Shown here: piece after piece, positions 1 to 5,830 of the stretch
Layout of the letters: each line of letters starts with the position of its first letter
Position numbering within the stretch: the stretch's first letter is position 1
Origin: Sphingobium sp. CCH11-B1
GTDB lineage: Bacteria > Pseudomonadota > Alphaproteobacteria > Sphingomonadales > Sphingomonadaceae
Reading direction: 5' to 3'
DNA: 20,352 nucleotides
Assembly: GCF_001556865.1 (NCBI RefSeq)
Contig: NZ_LSJY01000137.1
Location: 1-20,352 of the forward strand
Notes under the pieces: generated by a model
What the model was told of the DNA's origin: nothing
Database searches by the model: none
The model's input: the letters and a program-made list of their open reading frames with translations, nothing else
Translations under genes and position numbers: made by a program

Positions 1-2
1 AC

Positions 3-407
3 GTCAGCGAGGGCGCGACGTGCGATCTGCCGCAGGTCACCAGCATCGGCGGCTCCCTCGAAATCAAACCTCGTGGGAAACTGCACGCGCCAAACCTGGC
101 GACCATCAACGGCCAGCCGCTCGCCAAGCCGGAGGATCAGGCCGCGCTGATGAAACAGGTTGCCGAGCATGCGCTCGCCGCGCCGGAGAATTTTACCATG
201 TCCGACTGGCATGCGTGCGGGACGGCGCACTGCATCGCCGGCTGGGCGGTTCATCTCAAGGGCGAGGAAGGCTATGCGCTTGAGAAGGAAGTCGGCCCGG
301 CCACTGCCGGCGCACTTCTCCTGGGCACGGATGCCGCCGCTATGTTCTTCCTGTCGAAGGAAGAGGCGACCGGTCGGCTGGAGATGATCCGGCAGGGCGT
401 TGCGTGA
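3..407 (+). CDS. Phage-type hypothetical protein with repeat-like N-part and Cys/His-rich C-part (5' truncated)
   Basis: The frame is open from the left edge, so the true start lies upstream; 134 residues are visible. The first 40 or so residues (LPQVTSIGGSLEIK, then LHAPNLATINGQPL) look like the end of a regular beta-solenoid or leucine-rich-like repeat array of the form 'P-x-L-T-x-I-G-G-x-L'. The C-terminal part has the motif DWHACGTAHCIAGWAVHL, with closely spaced Cys and His residues that could bind a metal. I recall the same combination in hypothetical proteins of alphaproteobacterial phages, but no function is known to me. The stop overlaps the next start (TGATG at 405-409), which points to co-translation with the genes that follow. 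Confidence 0.75.
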   Translation, partial: VSEGATCDLPQVTSIGGSLEIKPRGKLHAPNLATINGQPLAKPEDQAALMKQVAEHALAAPENFTMSDWHACGTAHCIAGWAVHLKGEEGYALEKEVGPATAGALLLGTDAAAMFFLSKEEATGRLEMIRQGVA

Positions 408-586
408 TGAGCGACGTCCTGCCCGACGCCACCCCCGAGCGATCCGCTCTTGCTCATTCGCTGGCCGAAATGTGCGCATATGACATCGCGGGCATGATCT
501 TGGATGAACGGGCGACTGCTGAAAAGGTGCAAGGTGAGCATCGCGTCCCCACCTTCGATCCCTATGACGACGGAGTGCCGTTCTGA
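407..586 (+). CDS. Small phage-type hypothetical protein, 59 aa
   Basis: The ATG at 407 overlaps the upstream TGA as TGATG, and its own TGA (584-586) overlaps the next ATG in the same way. A GTG three bases earlier (404) is possible but less likely. The protein is acidic, has no membrane segment or recognisable motif, and ends in FDPYDDGVPF. An aromatic/acidic tail of this kind occurs in small phage early proteins, but I assign no function. The main support for its being a gene is its place in an unbroken chain of overlapping genes. Confidence 0.65.
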   Translation: MSDVLPDATPERSALAHSLAEMCAYDIAGMILDERATAEKVQGEHRVPTFDPYDDGVPF

Positions 587-1056
587 TGAACCTCGGCTAC
601 GCCACCCTCGAAGACATGCAGGCATGGGCAGCGCGCCGCATGTCCGCCCCGGCCGACTTCATCATCGGCGATCCCGCCTATCTGGAGCGCTGGTGGATCA
701 TCCCGCGCAATGAGCAGCAGAACGTCTACCTGCACCGCATCCTTCGCGACGATGACGACCGCGCGCTGCACGATCACCCTTGGGAGAATGTCTCCTACGT
801 GATCTCCGGCAGCTATCGCGAGATCACGCCCGCGGGCACGTTCATCCGCCTGCCGGGCGATCTCATCAAGCGCCAAGCGACCGACATGCACCGGCTCGAA
901 CTCATCGGCGGGCAGCCTTGCATCTCCCTGTTCTTCACCGGTCCCAAGGTCCGCGATTGGGGCTTCGACTGCCCCAAGGGCTGGGTTCACTTGCGCGACT
1001 TCACCGCCGGCGAGAACGGCGAGCTGGTCGGGCGCGGATGCGGGGAGATGGTGTGA
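586..1056 (+). CDS. Cupin-fold phage-type protein
   Basis: This 156-residue protein has a recognisable cupin motif 1: H62-D-H64-P-W-E67 followed by G75 (LHDHPWENVSYVISGSYRE), and a probable second metal ligand at H102 (TDMHRLEL) after a P90-G91 turn. That spacing fits a single-domain cupin of the small-molecule-binding or isomerase type, and the two His plus Glu plus distal His could hold a divalent metal. The substrate cannot be told from sequence. Phages of this host group carry such cupins in accessory gene blocks, where no role has been established to my knowledge. Start and stop both overlap the neighbours as TGATG, so it belongs to the same transcript. Confidence 0.8.
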   Translation: MNLGYATLEDMQAWAARRMSAPADFIIGDPAYLERWWIIPRNEQQNVYLHRILRDDDDRALHDHPWENVSYVISGSYREITPAGTFIRLPGDLIKRQATDMHRLELIGGQPCISLFFTGPKVRDWGFDCPKGWVHLRDFTAGENGELVGRGCGEMV

Positions 1057-1400
1057 TGTCGGGCCCCGCGCGCTTCGGTCACGTCGAGAAAGACGTCGTG
1101 CACATCGACTGTTGGCTGACGATCTACCCCGGAGCGCCCAATAACTGGAACCGCCGGCCGACCGTCAAGCTCACCGCGGGCGAGCCTGCGCTCGATCGCA
1201 GCGAGCGGGCGATCAACGTCAAGATGACGTTGCCGCTGGCGCTGTTCGAAGCGCCCAGCATCATCGCTCGCATCGATGTAGCCGAGCCGGCATCGCCAGT
1301 GACGATCGACGCCGAAGCGGTAGCGCAGGCGGTCAAGTCGACAATCGGCATGGACATTGACCTGCGCATCGCGTCGCCCAGCGAGACCGCCAGTGTCTAA
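1056..1400 (+). CDS. Phage-type hypothetical protein, 114 aa
   Basis: I place the start at the ATG at 1056, which overlaps the upstream TGA (TGATG). The frame is open further upstream, but that part lies inside the cupin gene and is a shadow. The N-terminal half contains a predicted strand-rich stretch (DVVHIDCWLTIYPG, then INVKMTLPLALFEAPSIIARIDV), and the C-terminal half reads like an amphipathic helix followed by a strand (AVAQAVKSTIGMDIDLRI). I recognise no catalytic motif and assign no function. Its end overlaps the GTG of the next gene by eight bases. Confidence 0.65.
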   Translation: MSGPARFGHVEKDVVHIDCWLTIYPGAPNNWNRRPTVKLTAGEPALDRSERAINVKMTLPLALFEAPSIIARIDVAEPASPVTIDAEAVAQAVKSTIGMDIDLRIASPSETASV

Positions 1401-1812
1401 GTTCGGCGCCGATCTCGAAACCATCAGCGGCGTACCCATTCGCATGGGCAAGTACGGCCCCGCGCACGCCATCCAGCAGTACGGCGGCAGCTACTTCCTC
1501 TGCCGGCGCCAGGTCGAACTGTGCAAGGTCTGCGCGGAGCATGGCGTGCCGCTCTATCCGCCCGACCCGTTCGACGTCGCGCTGCAGTTGCTGACCGATA
1601 ATTGGGGCAAGCGCTGGATCGAGAGTGACCGGCAGAGCGGCCCGCTTGGCGATAACGAGATCTGGCCGGCCGACGGCATCCACATCCTCGCCGTTGACGA
1701 TGAGACGGGCGCGCGGACGGTGGTCGCCAGCTTCGGCGAGAACGACACCGCCATGGGCACGATCAGCGCGCTGGTGGCGGCTCACAACATCATGATCGGG
1801 AGGCCGGATTGA
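1393..1812 (+). CDS. Phage-type hypothetical protein, 139 aa
   Basis: The reading frame is open from before 1357, but GTG at 1393 gives the natural N-terminus MSKFGADLETISGVPIRMGK, limits overlap with the previous gene to eight bases, and fits the chain of coupled genes. The sequence contains three cysteines near residues 36-45 (LCRRQVELCKVC), a possible metal-binding or redox cluster, and a C-terminal alpha/beta-looking region ending in ALVAAHNIMIGRPD. I do not recognise the family. The TGA at 1810-1812 shares its A with the next ATG. Confidence 0.65.
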   Translation: MSKFGADLETISGVPIRMGKYGPAHAIQQYGGSYFLCRRQVELCKVCAEHGVPLYPPDPFDVALQLLTDNWGKRWIESDRQSGPLGDNEIWPADGIHILAVDDETGARTVVASFGENDTAMGTISALVAAHNIMIGRPD

Positions 1813-2264
1813 TGGAACGCTGGTCCCCGCCGCGCCCGCCGCGCAGCGAAGATCTTAACCCCAGCCGCGCCGCCCTGCGCCAGATGGAGCAGGAGAACCG
1901 CCGCTATCCGGTCAACAGCCTCGTCGAGGTGCCGCGCGCCGAATGGCCACCGCGCACCCCTGACAAGCTCATCCGCGTCCTGCGATCGCGCGACTTCATG
2001 GTGCAGGTCTACCAAGAGGCTGGCAGCATCGTTCGCCTCTCGGTTCAACGCTGCGCCTACGACAAGGCTTCCGGTCGCTGGAAGGACGGCATCAGCTGGG
2101 GCGATCTCCAGCACCTGAAGAACCTCGCCGGCTTTGCCGACAAGGCGGCTGTCGAGATTTACCCGCCGCTGGCGAGCGAGGTGAATGTCGCCAACCTGCG
2201 GCACCTTTTCGTGCTGCCCGAACCTCCCGCCTTCATGTGGAAGAACGGGAGGGCAGCGTCATGA
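1812..2264 (+). CDS. DUF7694-like phage protein
   Basis: The protein has 150 residues from the ATG at 1812 (TGATG with the previous stop; a TTG three bases earlier is less likely). After a proline/arginine-rich N-terminus it has the sequence RVLRSRDFMVQVYQEAG, then RLSVQRCAYD, GRWKDGISWGDLQHLKNLAG and a C-terminal EVNVANLRHLFVLPE. I recognise this order as the conserved domain often annotated DUF7694 in phages and prophages. No biochemical role is known to me. It sits immediately before the excisionase/integrase pair, so it may be expressed with the lysogeny module. Confidence 0.7.
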   Translation: MERWSPPRPPRSEDLNPSRAALRQMEQENRRYPVNSLVEVPRAEWPPRTPDKLIRVLRSRDFMVQVYQEAGSIVRLSVQRCAYDKASGRWKDGISWGDLQHLKNLAGFADKAAVEIYPPLASEVNVANLRHLFVLPEPPAFMWKNGRAAS

Positions 2265-2323
2265 CACGATCCATAGACTCGCGATTTATGTCGATCCAAT
2301 CAACGTCTCTCGGGAGGTTGCCA

Positions 2324-2554
2324 ATGGGCCTAGCGCTTGAAAAGCTACCCGACTGGCCGGCCGGCATGACCCGCGACCTGGCGCTCGCCTACACGGGCGT
2401 GAGCGCCGACCAGATGAAGGAATGGGAGCGCGTCGGCAAGGTGCGCTTTCGCACGCGCGGCCCGCGCGGCGCGGCGATCGCGCTGCGGAGCGAACTGGAC
2501 GCTGCGCTCGCCGACCTGTTCGGTCGCGAAGGGAAGGGCGGAATCGACTTCTGA
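2324..2554 (+). CDS. Excisionase-like helix-turn-helix protein
   Basis: I chose ATG 2324 because GGGAGG at 2312-2317 lies six bases upstream. The frame also offers ATG 2261, overlapping the upstream stop as ATGA, which would add 21 residues of low-complexity sequence. The 76-residue product contains a winged-helix or MerR/AlpA-like reading head (MTRDLALAYTGVSADQMKEW, then a basic wing KVRFRTRGPRG). Its stop overlaps the integrase start (TGATG at 2552-2556). Small DNA-binding proteins coupled to tyrosine integrases usually act as excisionases or as directionality factors; that role is inferred from size, fold and position. It could instead be a regulator of the integrase. Confidence 0.75.
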   Translation: MGLALEKLPDWPAGMTRDLALAYTGVSADQMKEWERVGKVRFRTRGPRGAAIALRSELDAALADLFGREGKGGIDF

Positions 2555-3840
2555 TGGCAAAAGCGATTGTCAGGCTGCCCGCATATACCAGCCGCGTGAA
2601 GCTGGCTTCGGGCGCCTATGCCTATTATTGGAAGCTGCCCAGCTGGGCGACGGCGAAGGACGCGAAGACCGGCAAGACGGTCCCGGCCGTCCGCCACGGC
2701 GCGCTATGCCCGCTCCAGTCAACCGCACTCGGCACGAGCCATGACGGCGCTGTCGAGAAGGCGGAGGCGCTCAACGAGGCGCTGAAGGAATGGCGGCTCG
2801 GCGTTGAGCGGCGCACCCTGCGGCCCGGATCGATCGCCTGGCTGTTCGACTGGTATCGCGGCCAGGAGCGCTTCACGAAGAACAGGCCGAAGACGCAGCG
2901 CGACTACAGGCGGCTGATGGACATGCTCGTCGCCTATCCCACGAAGAGCGGCGGCAAGCTGGGCCATCGCCTCGCGTCCAACATGGACGGGGAATCGGCC
3001 GACGCCCTCTATGCCAAGCTGCGGGCCGAGAAGGGCGACCGTGAGGGCACTTATGCCATGCAGGTCTGCCGCCTGGTGTGGAAGTGGGCTGTCCGCCACA
3101 AGCGCACGACGGGTGTCAAGGATAACCCCTTCGCCGGCATGGGCCTGATCAGCACCGCCGCGGGCGAGAACCGGCCGACCAGCCGCGCGGAATATGACCT
3201 CTACCGCGAGACGGCGCGCGCGATGGGCTATCAGAACATGGCCGCCGCCGCCGCGCTATGCTTCGAGGCCTGCCAGCGTGTCAGCCACGTCTTCGGCTTC
3301 TGGCCGGACGATGAGGCGGTGGCGGAGGGGCGCGAGCCGCCGCCGGGCCTGCAATGGTCCGTCTACAAGCCCGGCATCGCCCTGGCGCTGATCCAGCGGA
3401 AGACTGGCAACCCCGTATGGCTCGATCTCACGATCGAGGTCGAAGGCGAGACGGTGGCGCTCTATCCCGATCTGGAGGCGGAGCTGATGGCGCTGCGCCT
3501 GTATGCGGCGCGCGATGAGTTCGGCCAGCCGACGGGCGCTATGATCCTGGACGGGCGGAACGGCAAGCCGTTCGACCCGCGGTGGATGTCAACCGTGCAT
3601 CGCCGGATCTGCGACAAGGCGGGCCTGCCCAAGCAGATGACCTTCACCGGCTTCCGGCATGGCGGGATCACAGAGATCGGCGACGCCGGCGAAACGGACG
3701 TCCGGCCCATCTCCGGCCACAAGACGCTGGCCCAGACGCAGACCTACAACAAGGCGACGGCGGAGAAGGGGCGGCGCATCGCCCTCGTCCGGCGCCAGCA
3801 CATCCAGGCGCTCGGTGAGCGCGATGAGAAGGGATCGTAG
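2554..3840 (+). CDS. int: Tyrosine site-specific recombinase (phage integrase)
   Basis: The 428-residue protein catalyses integration and excision between attP and attB through a phosphotyrosine intermediate. Visible catalytic elements are R242 (EACQRVSHVFGF), a candidate strand lysine in IQRKTGNPVWLDL, R368 (TFTGFRHGG), H389 (ISGHKTL) and the nucleophile Y398 (TQTYNKAT), nine residues after H389. Residues about 85-210 form the core-binding domain, and the N-terminal 70 residues with YWKLPSW resemble an arm-binding domain. The box II histidine normally three residues before R368 is T365 here. ATG 2554 is chosen because it overlaps the excisionase stop; the open frame upstream is a shadow. The gene points toward the att site but lies about 2 kb from it. 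Confidence 0.93.
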   Translation: MAKAIVRLPAYTSRVKLASGAYAYYWKLPSWATAKDAKTGKTVPAVRHGALCPLQSTALGTSHDGAVEKAEALNEALKEWRLGVERRTLRPGSIAWLFDWYRGQERFTKNRPKTQRDYRRLMDMLVAYPTKSGGKLGHRLASNMDGESADALYAKLRAEKGDREGTYAMQVCRLVWKWAVRHKRTTGVKDNPFAGMGLISTAAGENRPTSRAEYDLYRETARAMGYQNMAAAAALCFEACQRVSHVFGFWPDDEAVAEGREPPPGLQWSVYKPGIALALIQRKTGNPVWLDLTIEVEGETVALYPDLEAELMALRLYAARDEFGQPTGAMILDGRNGKPFDPRWMSTVHRRICDKAGLPKQMTFTGFRHGGITEIGDAGETDVRPISGHKTLAQTQTYNKATAEKGRRIALVRRQHIQALGERDEKGS

Positions 3841-3875
3841 ACCATGACCGATAAGCTGGTGGAAGCGCTGGAGCC

Positions 3876-4016
3876 GTGAAGTGGCCCGCTAAGCAAGACG
3901 ATGGCTGGCGCAAGCGCTTTGCCTTTCTGCCGGTCAAGATCGGCGATGAAATCCTGTGGCTGGAGTGGTTCGAGCGCCGGTTCGCGGGTGAATATTATGA
4001 GGTCCGCAAGCTATGA
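3876..4016 (+). CDS. Small phage-type protein, 46 aa
   Basis: GTG 3876 opens a 46-residue frame whose TGA (4014-4016) overlaps the next ATG as ATGA. The product is basic and rich in aromatics (WRKRFAFLPVKIGDEILWLE, then WFERRF and EYYEVRKL). I recall very similar short proteins of the pattern 'RFAFLPV-x-hydrophobic-W-LEW-[FY]-E' in alphaproteobacterial prophages, which supports it as a real gene despite its size. Its function is unknown. An 11-residue open frame (3844-3879) begins just after the integrase stop and overlaps this GTG; it may be only a translational lead-in. Confidence 0.65.
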   Translation: MKWPAKQDDGWRKRFAFLPVKIGDEILWLEWFERRFAGEYYEVRKL

Positions 4017-4489
4017 GTATGCCAAATCTGCGCGCTGCGTTTCGCACGACTGTCTCTGGCGAAGGCCGATACGAGATGGTGTTCAAATTCCCGTCCATGG
4101 ACGCCCTTCACAAGGCTGATGACGAGTGGCGCGCCCTATCCTCGCGACCCGATGCCGGGGAGGCTGTGGCTTGGATGTATGAGCATCCTGGTCACGCTCA
4201 GTTCGGTATCCCCCCGATCATCCAAACAGAACGTGCCACTGACCGATCACCCGATGATGGATGGGTCGAAACCGCTCTCGGCAAGATCGCCCACCCGACC
4301 GCTGCTGCTGGTGAGGGGCTGACCTTGCGAGACGTTGAGGCGCAGACCATCGAATTGATGGAGAAGGCCAGTCAGCGCGAAGGCATGAAGCTGAATGATT
4401 GGGTGGCGCATCGCCTGCGGACCATCGCTGAACGCGCCCTCTCTCAACCCGCCGCCGATGCGGTCGGGACGGGGGATGCCGATGCTTGA
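4013..4489 (+). CDS. Phage-type hypothetical protein, 158 aa
   Basis: The ATG at 4013 overlaps the previous TGA. The middle contains GEAVAWMYEHPGHAQ and then ERATDRSPDDGWVETALGKI, a segment type ('AVAWMYE', 'DDGW-x-E-x-PL') common in modular early-region phage proteins. The region after about residue 100 is helical (LRDVEAQTIELMEKASQREG) and includes NDWVAHRLRTIAERAL, which resembles a short RHH- or ParD-like helix pair, although I do not assign that fold. It lies in the gene block between integrase and att site and overlaps the following HNH gene by eight bases. Confidence 0.65.
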   Translation: MSMPNLRAAFRTTVSGEGRYEMVFKFPSMDALHKADDEWRALSSRPDAGEAVAWMYEHPGHAQFGIPPIIQTERATDRSPDDGWVETALGKIAHPTAAAGEGLTLRDVEAQTIELMEKASQREGMKLNDWVAHRLRTIAERALSQPAADAVGTGDADA

Positions 4490-5006
4490 CGAAGAAACCA
4501 AGTCCTATTTTTGGACGCTTGTAGATAAGCAAGGCGTTGGCGAATGCTGGAATTGGAACGGCAAAAGAATGCCGTTGAAAAACAGCAAGAAGCCTGGATA
4601 CGGCACATTTTCCGCCAATGGCAAAACGTGTGTGGCGCATCGGTACGCTTATCAGGCGCTGGTGGGCCGCATCCCTGATGGGCTGGTTTTAGACCATACA
4701 TGCAGGAACCATGGGTGCGTAAATCCAGCGCACCTTGAGCCTGTAACCAACAAGGAAAACATCCTTCGCGGCACCGCTCCCCCGGCGAAAAATGCGGCCA
4801 AAACCCATTGCAAACATGGGCATCCGCTTATTGGCGAAAACATTAAACGGCGGGTGCGAGTGTTTGGAAATTCTGTGACCATTGAACGGTCATGCTTGGC
4901 ATGCCGGAAGCTACGGAAATCATGGGAGGGTGACAAAGGCAAGCTTCGCAAAGCGGCCTATTACTCCAACTTCGTCCCACATGAGAGGGTTGGACATGAC
5001 AAATGA
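4482..5006 (+). CDS. HNH homing-type endonuclease
   Basis: This 174-residue protein has a clear HNH core: D71-H72, C74 and C79 (DHTCRNHGCVNPAHLEPV), N81 and H84, then N90 and N93 (VTNKENILRG). An N-terminal ECWNWNG...GYGTF segment and AHRYAYQALVG precede it, as in phage HNH_3-type enzymes. A second Cys/His cluster (C110, H112, H114 with C138 and C141) suggests a structural zinc site. It would cut DNA with a metal ion; its target is unknown. ATG 4482 has GGGGGA at 4471-4476 five bases upstream; ATG 4476 is an alternative. Bases 4501-4560 are only about 47% G+C, well below the flanks, consistent with recent arrival of a free-standing homing gene. Both ends overlap neighbours. Confidence 0.9.
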   Translation: MLDEETKSYFWTLVDKQGVGECWNWNGKRMPLKNSKKPGYGTFSANGKTCVAHRYAYQALVGRIPDGLVLDHTCRNHGCVNPAHLEPVTNKENILRGTAPPAKNAAKTHCKHGHPLIGENIKRRVRVFGNSVTIERSCLACRKLRKSWEGDKGKLRKAAYYSNFVPHERVGHDK

Positions 5007-5238
5007 AAAACTCTCCACCCAGCCGCGTCAACCCGATGGGGAAGCGCAGGATCAACGCCGAGCAGCTCTTATAGAGCGCTTGGGGACTTTCGCTGATCTG
5101 ACATCGGCCGACCCGCTTGAAGGCGAAAAGGGCGACGTTGCTTACGAACTGATCCGTCAGGCAGCGGCACAAATGTCTAGCGACCACTTGCGCCTCGCCT
5201 CCGCCAAATCCCCCGATGCCGATGGAGGGGCGAAATGA
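4996..5238 (+). CDS. Small hypothetical protein, 80 aa
   Basis: ATG 4996 has GAGAGGG at 4983-4989 six bases upstream. It overlaps the end of the HNH gene by 11 bases. The product is hydrophilic, with a central helix-prone region (QRRAALIERLGTFADLTSAD) and a second helix (AYELIRQAAAQMSSDHLRLA). I see no catalytic or binding motif. The stop overlaps the next ATG as ATGA. It is probably translated with the genes around it; function unknown. Confidence 0.6.
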   Translation: MTNEKLSTQPRQPDGEAQDQRRAALIERLGTFADLTSADPLEGEKGDVAYELIRQAAAQMSSDHLRLASAKSPDADGGAK

Positions 5239-5582
5239 AGCCCGCCAACTTTGCGCCGTGGTATGCGGCGCTCTATCCACAGTTCGCAGAGATCGCCCGC
5301 AAGCACGGTTACGCGCTGGCTGTTCATGGGTCCATGGCCCGCGACTTCGATGTGATCGCGATCCCGTGGCGCGAGGACGTTTCGACACCACGAGAAGTTC
5401 TGGACGATGTGCTGTCGCAGTTCGCGGTCGATGAGATTGGCGAGCCGACCATCAAGAACCACGGGCGCGTTGCCTACACACTAAGCATAGGCTTTGGCGA
5501 GTGCTTTGCGGATTGGTCTTTCATGCCATCCAAGCCCGCTCCCCAAGTGCAGAGCGTCGAGGCCGATAGGGGAGAGGGGTGA
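5235..5582 (+). CDS. Conserved phage-type protein with a GS...DFD motif, 115 aa
   Basis: ATG 5235 follows a good Shine-Dalgarno (GGAGGGG at 5224-5230) and overlaps the preceding TGA. The sequence FAPWYAALYPQFAEIARKHG, ALAVHGSMARDFDVIAIPW and DWSFMPSKP is one I recall from many phage and prophage hypothetical proteins. The segment HGSMARDFDVI recalls the GS...DxD signature of minimal nucleotidyltransferases, but the three-residue gap between GS and DFD is much shorter than usual, so enzymatic activity should not be assumed. No partner gene of the HEPN type is next to it. Real gene, unknown function. Confidence 0.75.
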   Translation: MKPANFAPWYAALYPQFAEIARKHGYALAVHGSMARDFDVIAIPWREDVSTPREVLDDVLSQFAVDEIGEPTIKNHGRVAYTLSIGFGECFADWSFMPSKPAPQVQSVEADRGEG

Positions 5583-5680
5583 TGGCGAACGAACGCATAG
5601 GCCCTCATCTGCACCTCGCGGCAACCTGTTCGGGCTGCAAACAATCAGAGGGCGGCAAATTTTGTCTGTCGCCGATGTGA
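5582..5680 (+). CDS. Short terminal ORF of the element, 32 aa
   Basis: ATG 5582 overlaps the upstream TGA as TGATG and has a purine-rich ribosome binding region (GGAGAGG at 5571-5577). The 32 residues include CSGCKQSEGGKFC, a small cysteine cluster of possible metal-binding type, and the frame stops 125 bases before the tRNA. It may be a genuine tiny protein or a gene truncated when the element's end was formed. I do not recognise it. Confidence 0.45.
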   Translation: MANERIGPHLHLAATCSGCKQSEGGKFCLSPM

Positions 5681-5726
5681 CAAGCAGAAGCAGGCGCCTG
5701 AGAACGCCCCGTGAACAAACGAAATT

Positions 5727-5758
5727 TGTCGAAATGGCTGTCGAAACGAATGTCGAAA
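5727..5758 (+). repeat. Three TGTCGAAA direct repeats with 12-base period
   Basis: The octamer TGTCGAAA occurs at 5727-5734, 5739-5746 and 5751-5758, each starting exactly 12 bases after the last. The four-base spacers differ (TGGC, CGAA), so this is an array of short sites and not a simple tandem duplication. It lies about 50 bases from the tRNA 3' end, in the gene-free strip between the element's last gene and the att site. Tyrosine integrases and excisionases bind short, regularly spaced direct repeats in such a place, so these are candidate arm-type or excisionase sites. Binding is inferred. Confidence 0.6.
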
Positions 5759-5777
5759 GACAAAACGCCGCCAGCCG

Positions 5778-5801
5778 AAAAACCCTTATATTACAAGGGT
5801 T
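5778..5801 (-). terminator. Rho-independent terminator of tRNA-Lys
   Basis: AACCCTT (5781-5787) and AAGGGTT (5795-5801) form a perfect seven-base-pair stem with a seven-base loop. Read on the minus strand, the stem is followed by a run of five Ts (complement of AAAAA at 5778-5782), the normal layout of an intrinsic terminator. It begins five bases after the encoded CCA of tRNA-Lys. On the plus strand no T-run follows, so it should act only on the tRNA transcript. Confidence 0.75.
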
Positions 5802-5805
5802 CCGA

Positions 5806-5830
5806 TGGTGAGCCCTGCTGGATTCGAACC
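5806..5830. other. Presumed attachment site (att) in the 3' end of tRNA-Lys
   Basis: The phage-like region ends where the tRNA 3' half begins, and the tRNA remains complete, which fits recombination inside the T arm/acceptor segment with the element restoring the tRNA end. Three regularly spaced repeats and a coupled excisionase/integrase pair lie on the same side. The core length cannot be set because the left copy is outside the window; the interval given is a guess covering the T arm through CCA. Confidence 0.55.

Larger units (their letters stand above)
1..5830. mobile_element. Right end of an integrated phage-like element at tRNA-Lys
   Basis: The block holds only small, tightly overlapping plus-strand genes of phage type, an excisionase-like gene directly upstream of a tyrosine integrase, and an HNH endonuclease. 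It ends at the 3' end of a tRNA-Lys gene, beyond which ordinary chromosomal genes begin on the opposite strand. Integration into the 3' end of a tRNA is the standard behaviour of tyrosine-integrase elements. The left boundary is not in the window, and I saw no second copy of the tRNA 3' end between positions 1 and 5800. No structural, packaging or replication genes are visible, so a full prophage, a satellite or a remnant are all possible. The exact right boundary inside the tRNA 3' half is inferred. Confidence 0.8.

Noticed and set aside
5235..5582. Assignment of the 115-aa protein as a nucleotidyltransferase toxin (MNT/HEPN-like pair)
   Set aside because: The spacing between GS and DFD is too short for the classical signature and no HEPN-like partner is adjacent.
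5781..5801. AACCCTT/AAGGGTT hairpin as an integrase core site
   Set aside because: It sits directly after the tRNA and is followed by a T-run on the tRNA's strand, so a terminator explains it better.
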